DNA of 64,000 nt from CAWIHK01 sp963835935 (GCA_963835935.1 CAWIHK010000002.1:868001-932000), one strand, 5' to 3'; shown: positions 18,325-28,022, counted from the stretch's first letter. Notes: generated by a model from the sequence alone, not told the origin. Numbers and translations are program-made.

Positions 18325-20261
18325 TCGAGAAGAATGCTGTCTTCATCAAGTCGATATTTATCGGTTTATTTACACTGATAAGTGTCCGGCCGGTTGCCGC
18401 GAATTGGGACGACGATGTGCCGAAAAAATTCTTCGACCCTTCTACAATTCCGCCGATTCTTCAAGCCGGCGCTAAAGCTGTTATTCGCTATGAACGAACC
18501 GACGTTATAATAAAAAGTACAAAACGGATGCGTGAGAAAGTACATCGCATCATCACGATTCTTAATCCTGACGGCCGCGATTATGGAATCTTCAAATTAC
18601 ATTACGATGAGTTTAAGTCAATCGACGATCTTGACGGTTCGATTTACGATGCGAATGGAAAGGAAATTCGATCGTTAAGTAAAAATGATCAGACAGATGA
18701 ATCGGAGATCCCGGATTATTCACTCTACACTGACGCTCGGATTAAAACCGTCAGTTTATATCATGATGTATATCCTTATACGATTGAGTTGGAATACACG
18801 TTCGATTACGACGGCTATCTTTCATGGCCAGACTGGCATCCCGAGCATAATAATATCGGCACGGAATATTCTTCTTTTGAAATTCACTATCCTGAGAATC
18901 TTAAGTGCAGGTATCGCCCATCGTTCAGCATCGAACCTTTGATTTCAAGAAAAAATGATGAAATAACATTTCGATTGGAGTCACGCCTGATTCCTCCATT
19001 TGAATCAGAACCGGATGGCCCGCACGACTACGATCAGGTAAAAATGGTAGAATTCTATCCAATAGAATTTGAAATTGCCGGCACCAAAGGAAGTTATGAA
19101 TCATGGAAGGAATTTGGCAGTTGGTTTTATCGTCTGCAGGAAGGACGACAGAACCTTCCACAATCTTATGTCCAGGAATTGCGCTCATCGGTTCAAACGA
19201 TGCCGACTAATAAAGAAAAAATCGAGTTTCTGTATAAACAACTGCAGAAAAAAACACATTATGTCAGCATTCAACTCGGCATCGGAGGATGGCAGCCGTT
19301 TGAAGCTTCGTTTGTTCATGAAAAATGTTATGGGGATTGTAAAGCATTAGTGAACTATATAAAGGCGATGCTTTCGGCCGTCGATATTCCATCCTATCCT
19401 GTTCTCATTTTCAGCGAGGTTCCCAAACCGATCTTCCATCGGGATTATCCCTCAAACGATTTCAATCACGTTATTCTTGCTGTTCCAATTGAGAAGGATA
19501 CACTCTGGCTCGAATGTACTAACGAATATCTCGAGATGAATAGACTCAGTCCGTTCACTGAAGACCGATTCGGGTTGATGATAACACCCACCGGCGGAGT
19601 TCTTGTCAAAACGCCTGCAACACCGTATTCACAAAGCTGTCAAATCCGGCGGGGTCAGGTAAAGATAAATTTGTTTGGGAATACGATTGTCGAATCTACT
19701 ATATCGTACTCCGGCAATCAAAATGATATTGTAAGAATGTATCTCCAAGGGAAAAACCACAGAGAACTTGAAGAATGGGAACGAACGCGAATCCGCATAC
19801 CTTCATTCACACTTAACAACGTCCAGTATAACGAATTGGATAAATCAATTGTCGATTTAAAAACGGAAATTAGTTTGCAGAATTATTGTCAAACCGTCGG
19901 CTCACGAATTATTTTTCAGCCGAATCTTTTTGAAAAAACGATCTCGTCGCTTCCGGAAAACAAGAAAAGGAAATATCCGGTACTTCAACAATATCCATAC
20001 TGCGATATCGACACTTTGGTATTTTCTTTGCCGGAAATCGACACGATTGAAGTTCTTCCGGCGCCGGTTAATCTGCAAAAACCATTTGGGATGTATTCCG
20101 CATCCATTGTAAAAAGAAGCAACACTGAATTGGTGTACACTCGCCGTCTCGCTATAACGACTTCCGAAATACCTGCTTCCGATTACGAACAATACAGATT
20201 ATTTTTCCGTGATGTTTCAAAAGCCGATCAGATGAGTGTTATTCTGTCATTAAAAAAATAA
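18321..20261 (+). CDS. Secreted DUF3857 / transglutaminase-like protein (second of pair)
   Basis: 646 residues, coupled to the upstream gene by an ATGA overlap. It starts with a signal-like segment (SIFIGLFTLISVRPVAA). DUF3857 features include IITILNPDGRDYG, DLDGSIYDANGKEIRSLSK and LEYTFDYDGY. The transglutaminase-like core reads LYKQLQKKTHYVSIQLGIGGWQPFEA, then the catalytic-type Cys in EKCYGDCKALVNYIKAML and a later His in DFNHVILAVP, so in contrast to its partner the Cys/His pair is visible. The C-terminal part is beta-rich. Likely periplasmic or outer-membrane associated. Function is unknown; the paralogue pair probably acts together. Confidence 0.8.
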   Translation: MIEKNAVFIKSIFIGLFTLISVRPVAANWDDDVPKKFFDPSTIPPILQAGAKAVIRYERTDVIIKSTKRMREKVHRIITILNPDGRDYGIFKLHYDEFKSIDDLDGSIYDANGKEIRSLSKNDQTDESEIPDYSLYTDARIKTVSLYHDVYPYTIELEYTFDYDGYLSWPDWHPEHNNIGTEYSSFEIHYPENLKCRYRPSFSIEPLISRKNDEITFRLESRLIPPFESEPDGPHDYDQVKMVEFYPIEFEIAGTKGSYESWKEFGSWFYRLQEGRQNLPQSYVQELRSSVQTMPTNKEKIEFLYKQLQKKTHYVSIQLGIGGWQPFEASFVHEKCYGDCKALVNYIKAMLSAVDIPSYPVLIFSEVPKPIFHRDYPSNDFNHVILAVPIEKDTLWLECTNEYLEMNRLSPFTEDRFGLMITPTGGVLVKTPATPYSQSCQIRRGQVKINLFGNTIVESTISYSGNQNDIVRMYLQGKNHRELEEWERTRIRIPSFTLNNVQYNELDKSIVDLKTEISLQNYCQTVGSRIIFQPNLFEKTISSLPENKKRKYPVLQQYPYCDIDTLVFSLPEIDTIEVLPAPVNLQKPFGMYSASIVKRSNTELVYTRRLAITTSEIPASDYEQYRLFFRDVSKADQMSVILSLKK

Positions 20262-20466
20262 TAGGATTTATGGTGTCACGTCTGAGCGAAAACAAAAGAT
20301 TTTTACCCGCGAAAAACACCACCGAAGGTGTCCCTTCGGGAGAAATACGCAGAAGACAAAAATAATTTCCGTACCTACGGCATAGTGGATGTTCTTTTAC
20401 GTGTTTATCCTAAAGGGATCCCTACGGGAGTGGAAATTTTTTTGTGGTTTGCCGCATTATAAAGCG

Positions 20467-20943
20467 TTACTTCGAATTCCGGTTTGAAAATAAATCCATC
20501 CATTCCTTCATCTCTCCCTCGGAAATAACGCCTGACGGTTTTTCTTCATTAGAAATATTTCTTCCCTTCCCAAGTTGTTCAAAAAACTCGTTTGTCGTCA
20601 ACGTCGAGCAGGAGTTTATCTTCGCGTAATTGATTACTTCATTATCATTCGATACCACGCATAACAACTTCGGATTTCCGGAACGATTTATCAAATCCTT
20701 TATTTTCATGTCTGCATTTTTTCCTCGATCAGCATAGAGAACGCTCAGACTATTTCCTGAACCAATTTCGCCATCACTCACACCGTCGAAGACAACAATG
20801 ATTTTCTTTCTTCCGCTCTGAGCAAAACCGGATAGCATTGCCAGCAATTTCTCTTTTGCCCCAGCATGATCTTTTTGAAGAACATTCCGAAGTGCTGGAT
20901 GTAAATGGAGTATGTTATGGCCGTCGAGAATATATGTAATCAT
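20467..20943 (-). CDS. YacP-like NYN-domain protein (putative RNase)
   Basis: About 158 residues with the NYN/PIN-like pattern of the YacP (DUF901) family: ITYILDGHNILH at the start, KKIIVVFDGVSDG in the middle and VVSNDNEVINYAKINSCSTLTTNEFFEQL at the end. The acidic residues of the three motifs (D, D, ND) are present. YacP homologues process or degrade RNA in the cytosol; this role is by family only. I prefer the ATG at 20943, where the domain begins directly, over the upstream start at 20970. It lies downstream of typA on the same strand. Confidence 0.72.
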   Translation of the reverse strand: MITYILDGHNILHLHPALRNVLQKDHAGAKEKLLAMLSGFAQSGRKKIIVVFDGVSDGEIGSGNSLSVLYADRGKNADMKIKDLINRSGNPKLLCVVSNDNEVINYAKINSCSTLTTNEFFEQLGKGRNISNEEKPSGVISEGEMKEWMDLFSNRNSK

Positions 20944-21083
20944 ATTGAGAAAACTTTTTATAAACACCATTGTTATTGATTTTGGCCGCGAGCTGGCCCG
21001 CCTGAGTCAGAATGACGACGGCGGAGGGATTTTGATGGGAGAATAGTGAGGAGAGATGCCGGCGCGCCACTGATTTTTTATTT

Positions 21084-22940
21084 CTATTCTTCCATTGATT
21101 CTATTTTTTTCCGGAACATCCTTTGTCGTTCGTTATGATCGAGATATCGTTTTCGTAATCGAATTGATTTAGGAGTTACCTCGACATATTCGTCGTCCCC
21201 AATCCATTCGATTGCCTGTTCCAATGTGAGAATGCGAGGCGGCTCGAGCCTGATGGCTTCATCCGCTCCGCTTGCACGCATGTTTGTCAATTGTTTCGTC
21301 TTGCAAACATTTACAACCATATCGCCTTCACGAGCATTCTCGCCGACAATCATCCCTTCATAAACACGCATTCCGGGTTCGATAAAAAATGTAATTCTTT
21401 CCTGCAATTTCCACATCGCATAAGCGACCGATTCTCCGGCTTCTAATGCCAGCACCGCTCCGCGGTTTCTTGTTGCGAGATCACCTTTGTATGGTTCATA
21501 TCCATGAAAATTATGATGCAGAATTCCAGTTCCCCTTGTCTCGGTCATGAATTCGTTTCGGAATCCAATCAAACCGCGGGCCGGCACGATAAATTCCAAC
21601 CGAGTGTTGCCGCTCGAAGTGATCATGTTCTTCATCCCGCCTTTTCGTTTTCCGAGATTCTCGATCACAACTCCCACAAATTCATCCGGCACGTCGATGA
21701 CGACATGTTCCATCGGTTCACTCAATACGTCCAGCACTCGTTTAAAAATTACTTCCGGCCGGGAAACCTGAAACTCGTAACCTTCACGACGCATCGTCTC
21801 GATTAAAATAGCAAGATGCAATTCACCGCGGCCGCTGACTTTAAAAACATCGGGTGACTCCGTCAGCTCGACACGCAGGCTGACGTTGCTTCGCAACTCG
21901 CGTGCTAATCTCTCGCCAAGGTGCCGCGTTGTAACGTACTGCCCGTCGAGTCCGGCAAAAGGAGAATTGTTGACGATGAAATTCATTGAGATCGTCGGTT
22001 CCTCGATCGAGACAAACGGCAGAGGCACCGGATCAGCCGCATCCGCGATAGTCTCGCCGATGTCGACGTCTTCCATTCCTGCCAGAGCAATGATGTCGCC
22101 CGCTTTGGCTTCGGTAGTCTCTAATCGCTTCAATCCTTCGAATGTATAAATTTTTGTGATGCGCGCATCTTCGACAACACCGTCGTGCCGGATGACTTTC
22201 ATCGGCGAACCGACATGAATCGAACCGCGGTTGATGCGCCCGATTCCGAGCCGTCCTAAATAATCATTGTAGTCGATTGTTGTGACGAGCATTTGGAACA
22301 ATGACTCGCTGTCTCCCGGAGGCGGAGGCACATAAGTCACGATTGCTTCAAACAACGGTTCAAGATTTGTGCTTGTATCTTCGAGCTCCTTCTTCGCAAT
22401 TCCCTGTTTGGCAATTGCATAGATCGTCGGGAAATCGAGCTGTTGATCGGTTGCGCCGAGCGAAAGGAACAATTCGAATACTTCATCCAGCACTACGTGC
22501 GGGCGGGCATCTTTTCTATCAATTTTATTTATTACAACAATCGGTTTAAGATTCAGTTCGAGAGATTTTTTAAGAACGAACTTCGTTTGCGGCAACGGGC
22601 CTTCGGCGGCATCGACAAGAAGGAGAACGCCGTCGACCATCATCAGTGTTCGTTCAACTTCGCCTCCAAAATCGGCATGACCCGGTGTATCGACGATGTT
22701 GATCTTGATCTGTTGTTTTGACCCCTTTGGCATATATTTGACGGCAGTATTTTTTGCGAGTATGGTGATTCCTTTTTCCCGTTCCAGATCGTTGGAATCC
22801 ATCACCCGTTTTTCAACAACCTGATTATCACGAAATGTACCTGTTTGCCGCAGCATGTAATCCACAAGCGTTGTCTTGCCGTGGTCAACATGCGCGATAA
22901 TGGCGATATTGCGAATATCTTCTCTTCTTACATCTGACAC
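21084..22940 (-). CDS. typA: Ribosome-associated GTPase TypA/BipA
   Basis: About 618 residues. TypA is an EF-G-like GTPase that binds the 70S ribosome and helps 50S assembly under stress. The G domain shows G1 AHVDHGKTT, G3 DTPGHADFGGEVER and G4 VINKIDRKDARP. Domain II follows, then the EF-G-like domain with FKVSGRGELHLAILIETMRREGYEF, and the TypA-specific C-terminus with RGLIGFRNEFMTETRG and MWKLQERITFFIEPG. A GTG at 22940 with GGGGG 6-10 bases upstream gives the expected N-terminus (SDVRREDIRNIAI); a TTG at 22955 is less likely. An intrinsic terminator lies just before the gene. Confidence 0.93.
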   Translation of the reverse strand: MSDVRREDIRNIAIIAHVDHGKTTLVDYMLRQTGTFRDNQVVEKRVMDSNDLEREKGITILAKNTAVKYMPKGSKQQIKINIVDTPGHADFGGEVERTLMMVDGVLLLVDAAEGPLPQTKFVLKKSLELNLKPIVVINKIDRKDARPHVVLDEVFELFLSLGATDQQLDFPTIYAIAKQGIAKKELEDTSTNLEPLFEAIVTYVPPPPGDSESLFQMLVTTIDYNDYLGRLGIGRINRGSIHVGSPMKVIRHDGVVEDARITKIYTFEGLKRLETTEAKAGDIIALAGMEDVDIGETIADAADPVPLPFVSIEEPTISMNFIVNNSPFAGLDGQYVTTRHLGERLARELRSNVSLRVELTESPDVFKVSGRGELHLAILIETMRREGYEFQVSRPEVIFKRVLDVLSEPMEHVVIDVPDEFVGVVIENLGKRKGGMKNMITSSGNTRLEFIVPARGLIGFRNEFMTETRGTGILHHNFHGYEPYKGDLATRNRGAVLALEAGESVAYAMWKLQERITFFIEPGMRVYEGMIVGENAREGDMVVNVCKTKQLTNMRASGADEAIRLEPPRILTLEQAIEWIGDDEYVEVTPKSIRLRKRYLDHNERQRMFRKKIESMEE

Positions 22941-22956
22941 AAAACCCCCGCACAAA

Positions 22957-22990
22957 AGAAAAAAAATGCCTCAGGCACGTAGCCTAAGGC
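22957..22990 (-). terminator. Intrinsic terminator between the GDSL hydrolase gene and typA
   Basis: On the minus strand GCCTTAGGC (22990-22982) and GCCTGAGGC (22976-22968) form a 9-bp stem with one G-T pair and a TACGT loop, followed by a run of T residues. It lies 139 bases beyond the stop of the hydrolase gene and about 20 bases before the typA start, so it should end the upstream transcript, or attenuate read-through into typA. Confidence 0.65.
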
Positions 22991-23128
22991 TGTATTAAGA
23001 TACGAAAAAATTAGGAAAAAATAAAGTGCTATACGAAAGATAAAGTAATGGTCGATTGAGTTAAGGTCGTATAAAAATCCTTCAATTCAAACACATGCCA
23101 TACATCAATCCTGATCTGATCCTGCTGC

Positions 23129-24808
23129 TTATTTCAAGAGCACCATTTTATTAACCAACATGTAACCACATGCTTCAAGTCCATAAAAATATATACCCGA
23201 TGCAAGTCCAGCAGCATCGAATGTTACAGTGTGCGCTCCAGCATTCATTTGGCCATCTATAAGAGTTCTCACTGTCTGGCCAAATACATTGAACACCTTC
23301 AATTTCACATGGGATGCACAATTCAGCGTAAAATTGATTTTCGTCGTTGGGTTGAAGGGATCGGGATAGCAGGGAAATAGAAGTGTTTTTTCCGGTTGTC
23401 CGATCGATCCAGATTCATTAACTGCCGTCGCGTTTGTATTTACAATGGCTGTATCAGAAACCGTTTTTACTCCATTAGCGAACGACACGGCAAAGTATTT
23501 ATTAATCGTGCCAACTTTGATGTTTTGATTGCTGATCGTGAGTGATTTTCCAGAAACGTACCCTGAGATAGAATTGTATGATCCTTTTTGTCCGGAATAA
23601 CAGATGAGCATAATCGCACCTGTATCGTTATTCGGCCATTGGACGTTAATATTATATTGTGCCCATACCGAAGATTGGCTGATTTTATTCGAACTAATAA
23701 CAGGTTTGTGCGCACCGCCGTTGGCCTTAAAAACACGGAAGTCGGCTACAGCAACGGTATCGCCTTTCGGATGGACTGCCCCCGTGACGGTCAGCCGTAT
23801 ATATTGCGCTGAGATAATTTTGGTTTTTTCAAGTATGACTTCGGCTGTGTCCGTTCGCGTAGTGCGGTCCAACGCAGTAGTCCATGAATTCATTGTAAGG
23901 CTTGTTTCGATAAGGAATTTATATCCTGCACCTGCATACGCGGCAAAATCAATTTGAAATAAATCAACGTTCTGGATTGAGCCGAGATCAATCACTGCCT
24001 GCGAGGGAAAACTTTCTGACTTCCAGACAGTCGACAGATTGCTATCGACAAGATTGCTTCCACCGTACACCACCGAATCGATAGACCCGCTAGCGGCAAC
24101 CAGCTTTCCGGCAGCAACATTTTCATCGATGACATATGAGATTGGTTTGTAAGTCAGAGTTGTATACAATGTTTCCGCCATGATAGCAGCACCTGCGGTG
24201 TTCGGATGAATTCCGTCTAAGAAGAAGGCCGAATCACTTTTCATCGATGTATTGAAATCTAATATCGGGCATCCTTTCGTGACTGCGAGCTGGCGGATCA
24301 TTGGAATAATATCGGTGTTGATGACGGAATCGCTAATTCCGAAAGCGTCGCTGAATGAAGGCGGGGGAAGTCCCAGCCATACCGTAGGATGACTCGGCAG
24401 CGATAGAAACGTATCGATCATCGAGGTGTAGTCCGGTACGAATTCATCTTTGTAAATCCAGTTCCATGATTTGCTGTCATTTGTCCCAAGTAGAATTGTG
24501 ACTATGTTCGGATGGAACGCGATTCCGTCGGCAAATCGCTGTTCATTCCAAATCGGAAAATCGCCGTGACGGAGCATCGTGCGTCCTGATACACCAGAAT
24601 TTTTCACAGCCCATCCGCTTCCCAACAATGCCCCGAGTTGGGCAGGATAACTATCTGTCACCTCATTAGAAGTTCCAACTCCTTCCGTAATACTGTTGCC
24701 GACGCACGTGAGACGAATCGTATCGGCTTGTGCATGGACAAGAGAGGGCAAGCCGATGAATATTAACATCATCGCACAGAATAAAAAAACATTATCTCGT
24801 TTTGACAT
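23129..24808 (-). CDS. T9SS-exported GDSL/SGNH hydrolase
   Basis: About 559 residues. A signal peptide (NVFLFCAMMLIFIGLPSLVHA) leads to an SGNH esterase domain: block I VGNSITEG, block III LLGTNDSK and block V DGIHPNTAG carry the Ser, Asn and Asp-x-x-His catalytic residues. A discoidin-like carbohydrate-binding segment follows (VVYGGSNLVDSNLSTVWKSE ... IDLGSIQNVDLFQIDF). The last 80 residues are a T9SS type A sorting domain, with the variant motif YPDPFNPTTKINF and the ending SGIYFYGLEACGYMLVNKMVLLK-like tail. It probably deacylates extracellular glycans. ATG 24808 has an AAGG motif 9 bases upstream; ATG 24817 overlaps that motif. Confidence 0.85.
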   Translation of the reverse strand: MSKRDNVFLFCAMMLIFIGLPSLVHAQADTIRLTCVGNSITEGVGTSNEVTDSYPAQLGALLGSGWAVKNSGVSGRTMLRHGDFPIWNEQRFADGIAFHPNIVTILLGTNDSKSWNWIYKDEFVPDYTSMIDTFLSLPSHPTVWLGLPPPSFSDAFGISDSVINTDIIPMIRQLAVTKGCPILDFNTSMKSDSAFFLDGIHPNTAGAAIMAETLYTTLTYKPISYVIDENVAAGKLVAASGSIDSVVYGGSNLVDSNLSTVWKSESFPSQAVIDLGSIQNVDLFQIDFAAYAGAGYKFLIETSLTMNSWTTALDRTTRTDTAEVILEKTKIISAQYIRLTVTGAVHPKGDTVAVADFRVFKANGGAHKPVISSNKISQSSVWAQYNINVQWPNNDTGAIMLICYSGQKGSYNSISGYVSGKSLTISNQNIKVGTINKYFAVSFANGVKTVSDTAIVNTNATAVNESGSIGQPEKTLLFPCYPDPFNPTTKINFTLNCASHVKLKVFNVFGQTVRTLIDGQMNAGAHTVTFDAAGLASGIYFYGLEACGYMLVNKMVLLK

Positions 24809-25079
24809 TTCAGACATCCTTTCCGAATGATGGATGGATATGAAGAAAATTTCAGACTTAATCTCGATCTCCCTCAATATGTTTTGTCTAACATAATATT
24901 TTGGTCGCAATTAATCAAACACTTTTGAGATTGAAATACAGATTACAATTTTCAATATTTAGTGAATTTGAATTTCACTTTAATTCTAAGCATATTTCCG
25001 AGGTTGATAGATTTAATATTAAACTTCACAAATGGTAGATTGACATATAAATCTCTGATTAAAAAATAGGGCTAAACGG

Positions 25080-25952
25080 ATGAACGATACCACCGATAGC
25101 AATTCCAATGATAAGAATAGCAAGGATAAGTCCAAATCCAACAAGTGGTTATTCTTTAAAAAGGTCTACCAATTCATAGCCCCAAAATTCCTCGGTGCTT
25201 CTGGTGTCCTCTTCGCTCTAGCGATCTCCCTCTTTGCCACTGATGGCAAGGCTTGGGGTTGGTTTTCCATATCTCTCGCCATTATTTTCTTTTTGCTTTT
25301 TATTCTTGAACTCATTAGAACTCATATATTCACCTATAAGGTTAAATTCACAATATCCATCTTATTAATTTTAGCAATATTTGCCACTGCAATATTCGGC
25401 ATTACACAATTACTTCCGACAAAATCATCTCCATCAATACAACAAACACTTTCAACACAGAATCAAATTATCAAGAATAGTAATTCATCAACCATTAACA
25501 AAGATTCTTTGAGAACTAAGCCCAAAGTCCATAAAAGTATTCCTAAACAACCCAAGTCCGAAATAGAACCATATAAAGAAAATAAACAACCTCAATATCA
25601 GAGCGTCCCACCGCTTCCAATCGAAAATATTACATATGTAGTTGAACCGGTAAGTTCTTCTGATGCAAATTTTCCTTTTGGCATTAGGGTTACTATTCAA
25701 ACAAATATCAAAATAGAAAGACCACATCTTCAAATAAATTGCACAGCACCAGTCGGGAAAGGAGACTTTTTCTTTCCTAATTGCGGAGTTATGACTATGA
25801 CGAGAACACAGTGGGGTAAAAACAGAAACGGCGATAATGCGTTTGATTTTTCCTGTGAAACTCCAGATTTCACACCACAACGACCAATTGTAGTCACATT
25901 GTTTTCCAAAGAACAAAATTCTATTATTCGCGTTATTCATATACCGAGTTAA
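25080..25952 (+). CDS. Hypothetical membrane protein with C-terminal extracytoplasmic domain
   Basis: 290 residues, not recognised. The N-terminus is very rich in Asn, Asp, Ser and Lys. Three hydrophobic segments follow: FLGASGVLFALAISLFA, WFSISLAIIFFLLFILELI and FTISILLILAIFATAIFGI. A low-complexity Ser/Thr/Asn/Pro linker of about 60 residues leads to a C-terminal beta-rich domain of about 110 residues (VVEPVSSSDANFPFGIRVTI ... CTAPVGKGDFFFPNCGVMT). The layout suggests an inner-membrane anchor holding a small domain. It has no obvious operon partner and is AT-rich compared with neighbours, which may mean recent acquisition. Confidence 0.55.
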   Translation: MNDTTDSNSNDKNSKDKSKSNKWLFFKKVYQFIAPKFLGASGVLFALAISLFATDGKAWGWFSISLAIIFFLLFILELIRTHIFTYKVKFTISILLILAIFATAIFGITQLLPTKSSPSIQQTLSTQNQIIKNSNSSTINKDSLRTKPKVHKSIPKQPKSEIEPYKENKQPQYQSVPPLPIENITYVVEPVSSSDANFPFGIRVTIQTNIKIERPHLQINCTAPVGKGDFFFPNCGVMTMTRTQWGKNRNGDNAFDFSCETPDFTPQRPIVVTLFSKEQNSIIRVIHIPS

Positions 25953-26112
25953 TCACCTATGAAAGAACAATACCACAAAAAACAATTCTAAAGAAGCGCG
26001 AAAAACCCGCAATTATTGAAAAAAATTGATAGACATTCAACACTATCTTCTGATGAAGTAATGGATACAGTTATCATTTATTTTATATTATCTATAAAAA
26101 GGATCGTCTTCA

Positions 26113-26589
26113 ATGAATAAAATCGACTATATCCACGGCGGGCCCGAACTACTGGATGCTATTCGACCGCTCTGGCAACAATTAAACGAACATCATGGAT
26201 CGTTGACACGCCACTTCCACGAACACTATGCGCAATTTACATTTTCAAAACGGAAATCAAATTTACTCGACAATGCAGGCCGAGGCCAGCTTCGAGTTGA
26301 TCTTGCACTGGATACGGTCGAACAGCGTTATATCGGATATTGCGTTAGTATCATAAACAAAAAGCGAGTAGGCGAAATCGAATCCATTTTCATTGAATCA
26401 AATTATCGTGGTTTGGGAATCGGTGAAATATTAATGGAACAAGCGCTTGCTTGGATGAATGAATATAAGGCAACCAATAAAAAAGTGTCTGTGGCTGTCG
26501 GAAATGAAACTGTGCTTCCGTTCTATGAGCGATTCGGATTTTATCCTCGTATAATTATCTTGGAACAAATCCCGACAAAAAAAGAATGA
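26113..26589 (+). CDS. GNAT-family N-acetyltransferase
   Basis: 158 residues. The GNAT acetyl-CoA-binding motif A is clear: EIESIFIESNYRGLGIGEILMEQALAWM, of the R/Q-x-x-G-x-G/A type, then KKVSVAVGNETVLPFYERFGFYPR for motif B. Such enzymes transfer an acetyl group from acetyl-CoA to an amine; the acceptor cannot be predicted. It is preceded by AAAAGGATC before the ATG and stands alone on the plus strand beside a VapBC module. Confidence 0.8.
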   Translation: MNKIDYIHGGPELLDAIRPLWQQLNEHHGSLTRHFHEHYAQFTFSKRKSNLLDNAGRGQLRVDLALDTVEQRYIGYCVSIINKKRVGEIESIFIESNYRGLGIGEILMEQALAWMNEYKATNKKVSVAVGNETVLPFYERFGFYPRIIILEQIPTKKE

Positions 26590-26607
26590 GATGACGGTTG
26601 AAACCAA

Positions 26608-27006
26608 TTACAACCAATTCTCGTAATGCAGATCTGGAACTCGAGAAAACTCCTTGAAATTATTTGTAACGAGTGTCGCGCCATCTGCGATAGCCTGAGC
26701 GGCGATCATTAAATCATAGGCACCGATTGGTTTTCCCTTTTTTTCGAGATGTGATCTAATAGATCCATAGACAGAAGCTGCATCGACGGTAAACTGCCTA
26801 ATATCGAGCGGCGCAACGAATCGAAGAAGCGCCAATTTATTTTTTTCAGGATAAGCGCTTTTTGCAGCGCCATATTCCAATTCGGCAAGAGTGACTGTTG
26901 ATATTCCGATATCTCCGAGCGAATGAACTTTAAACTTACGTACAACTTCAGATTGCTTTCGATTGATGATATAAATGCAAATATTCGTATCAAGAAGATA
27001 TTTCAT
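26608..27006 (-). CDS. vapC: VapC-family PIN-domain toxin
   Basis: 132 residues with all PIN-domain acidic positions: YLLDTNICIYII at the start, TLAELEYGAAKS in the middle, and PIGAYDLMIAAQAIADGATLVTNNFKEF near the end. VapC toxins are Mg2+-dependent ribonucleases that often cleave tRNA or rRNA. The start overlaps the antitoxin stop by 4 bases (ATGA), so the two are translated together. The catalytic residues look intact. Confidence 0.87.
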   Translation of the reverse strand: MKYLLDTNICIYIINRKQSEVVRKFKVHSLGDIGISTVTLAELEYGAAKSAYPEKNKLALLRFVAPLDIRQFTVDAASVYGSIRSHLEKKGKPIGAYDLMIAAQAIADGATLVTNNFKEFSRVPDLHYENWL

Positions 27007-27236
27007 GGAAGGATGCGGCGACGTTGTGGAAGCGGTTGTGAACGTTCAATCATGAAATCATCCGAGAATTGATCGAGGCTGTCAAGAAGCACTTTCCATG
27101 GATTATTCTTAGGAATCAGAATTATCATGCTGCCCAGCCGTTTTATATAAACATCGGCAGAATTAAAACGATATTCTTTTGGAAGTCGAATTGCCTGGCT
27201 CCGCCCATTCTGAAATACTTTCGCCGTCTTCAACAT
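27003..27236 (-). CDS. vapB: VapB-family antitoxin (AbrB/SpoVT-type)
   Basis: 77 residues beginning LKTAKVFQNGRSQAIRLPKEYRF, the swapped-hairpin AbrB DNA-binding fold of VapB antitoxins. The C-terminal half (LLDSLDQFSDDFMIERSQPLPQ) should bind and block VapC. ATG 27236 is chosen because the protein then starts at the fold and an AAGGGA site lies upstream; the frame extends further but through non-coding sequence. A perfect palindrome at 27252-27276 is the likely autoregulatory operator. Confidence 0.85.
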   Translation of the reverse strand: MLKTAKVFQNGRSQAIRLPKEYRFNSADVYIKRLGSMIILIPKNNPWKVLLDSLDQFSDDFMIERSQPLPQRRRILP

Positions 27237-27251
27237 TGTTGTTTTTCCCTT

Positions 27252-27276
27252 ATGATATATACCATAATATATATCA
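27252..27276. promoter_or_regulatory. Probable VapBC operator
   Basis: Inverted repeat ATGATATATA (27252-27261) and TATATATCAT (27267-27276), perfect over 10 bp with a 5-bp centre, 16 bases upstream of the vapB start. Position, symmetry and AT-richness fit autoregulation by VapB or the VapBC complex. Confidence 0.5.
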
Positions 27277-27431
27277 TGGGTTTTATAAAAGCAATAACTT
27301 GATTGCGGATTGGGGATTTGGGAATGCGGAATGTCGAGTGACGATTGCAGAATGTGAAATAGCATTATCGTATTTCGAAATCAATTAAATTGCTTTATCG
27401 TATTCCGCAATCATAAATCAGAAATCCGAAA

Positions 27432-28022
27432 TTAGTTGACAAATTCCCGCTCATTCGGACGCAACGATAAAACCGGACATGGTGCTTTTCGCACTACTTT
27501 TTCAGCAGTACTTCCGAAAAGAATATGTTCTACACCTGTGTGGCCGTGTGTCGAGAGAATTATTAAGTCGGCTTCTTCACGCGCTGCGTGAATAATTTCT
27601 ACGAACGGTTTTCCAACCGATACAATTTTGCGAGCTTTAACCGAGGATTTTATTTCTTCATCAATAAGTTTTGAAAGTTCTTCTTCGCCTTTTTTACTCA
27701 ATTCGTTTTCCACTTCCGGAACTCCGAACTGGCCAAAACTAAGATCGGCCGGATAAACTGTCGGCTCCACAACATATATAAGAATAATCTCAGCGTTAAA
27801 TTGACGGGCAAAGGGAATTGCGTATTTTAATGCATTCTTTGAGTGCTCGGAAAAATCTATCGGGATAAGAATTTTTTTTATATTAAATGTATCGATAAGT
27901 GGAGCTTGAATATTTTTGTGAGTTTTTTTCTTTACAGGTGCTTGAGATGGCCTTTTTTGCTGTCGAGACTTTTTCGCAGTTTGTAAGGTTCGTTTTCTTT
28001 TTTTTGTCCTTATCTGCGGCAT
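27432..28022 (-). CDS. Universal stress protein (UspA family)
   Basis: 196 residues. A basic, Lys/Arg/Gln-rich N-terminal extension of about 45 residues precedes one Usp domain: IKKILIPIDFSEHSKNALKYAIPFARQF, ILIYVVEP, and the ATP-binding glycine loop STHGHTGVEHILFGSTAEKVVRKAPCPVL. Usp proteins bind ATP and help survival under stress; the exact action is unknown. The basic tail is unusual and may bind nucleic acid or membrane. A GGAGGG site lies 3 bases before the ATG. The next gene upstream on the strand encodes a cyclic-nucleotide-binding protein 15 bases away. Confidence 0.87.
   Translation of the reverse strand: MPQIRTKKRKRTLQTAKKSRQQKRPSQAPVKKKTHKNIQAPLIDTFNIKKILIPIDFSEHSKNALKYAIPFARQFNAEIILIYVVEPTVYPADLSFGQFGVPEVENELSKKGEEELSKLIDEEIKSSVKARKIVSVGKPFVEIIHAAREEADLIILSTHGHTGVEHILFGSTAEKVVRKAPCPVLSLRPNEREFVN

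Noticed and set aside
25488..25940. 150-codon minus-strand frame opposite the hypothetical membrane protein
   Set aside because: The plus-strand gene has a start, transmembrane pattern and linker that make biological sense; the antisense frame does not.
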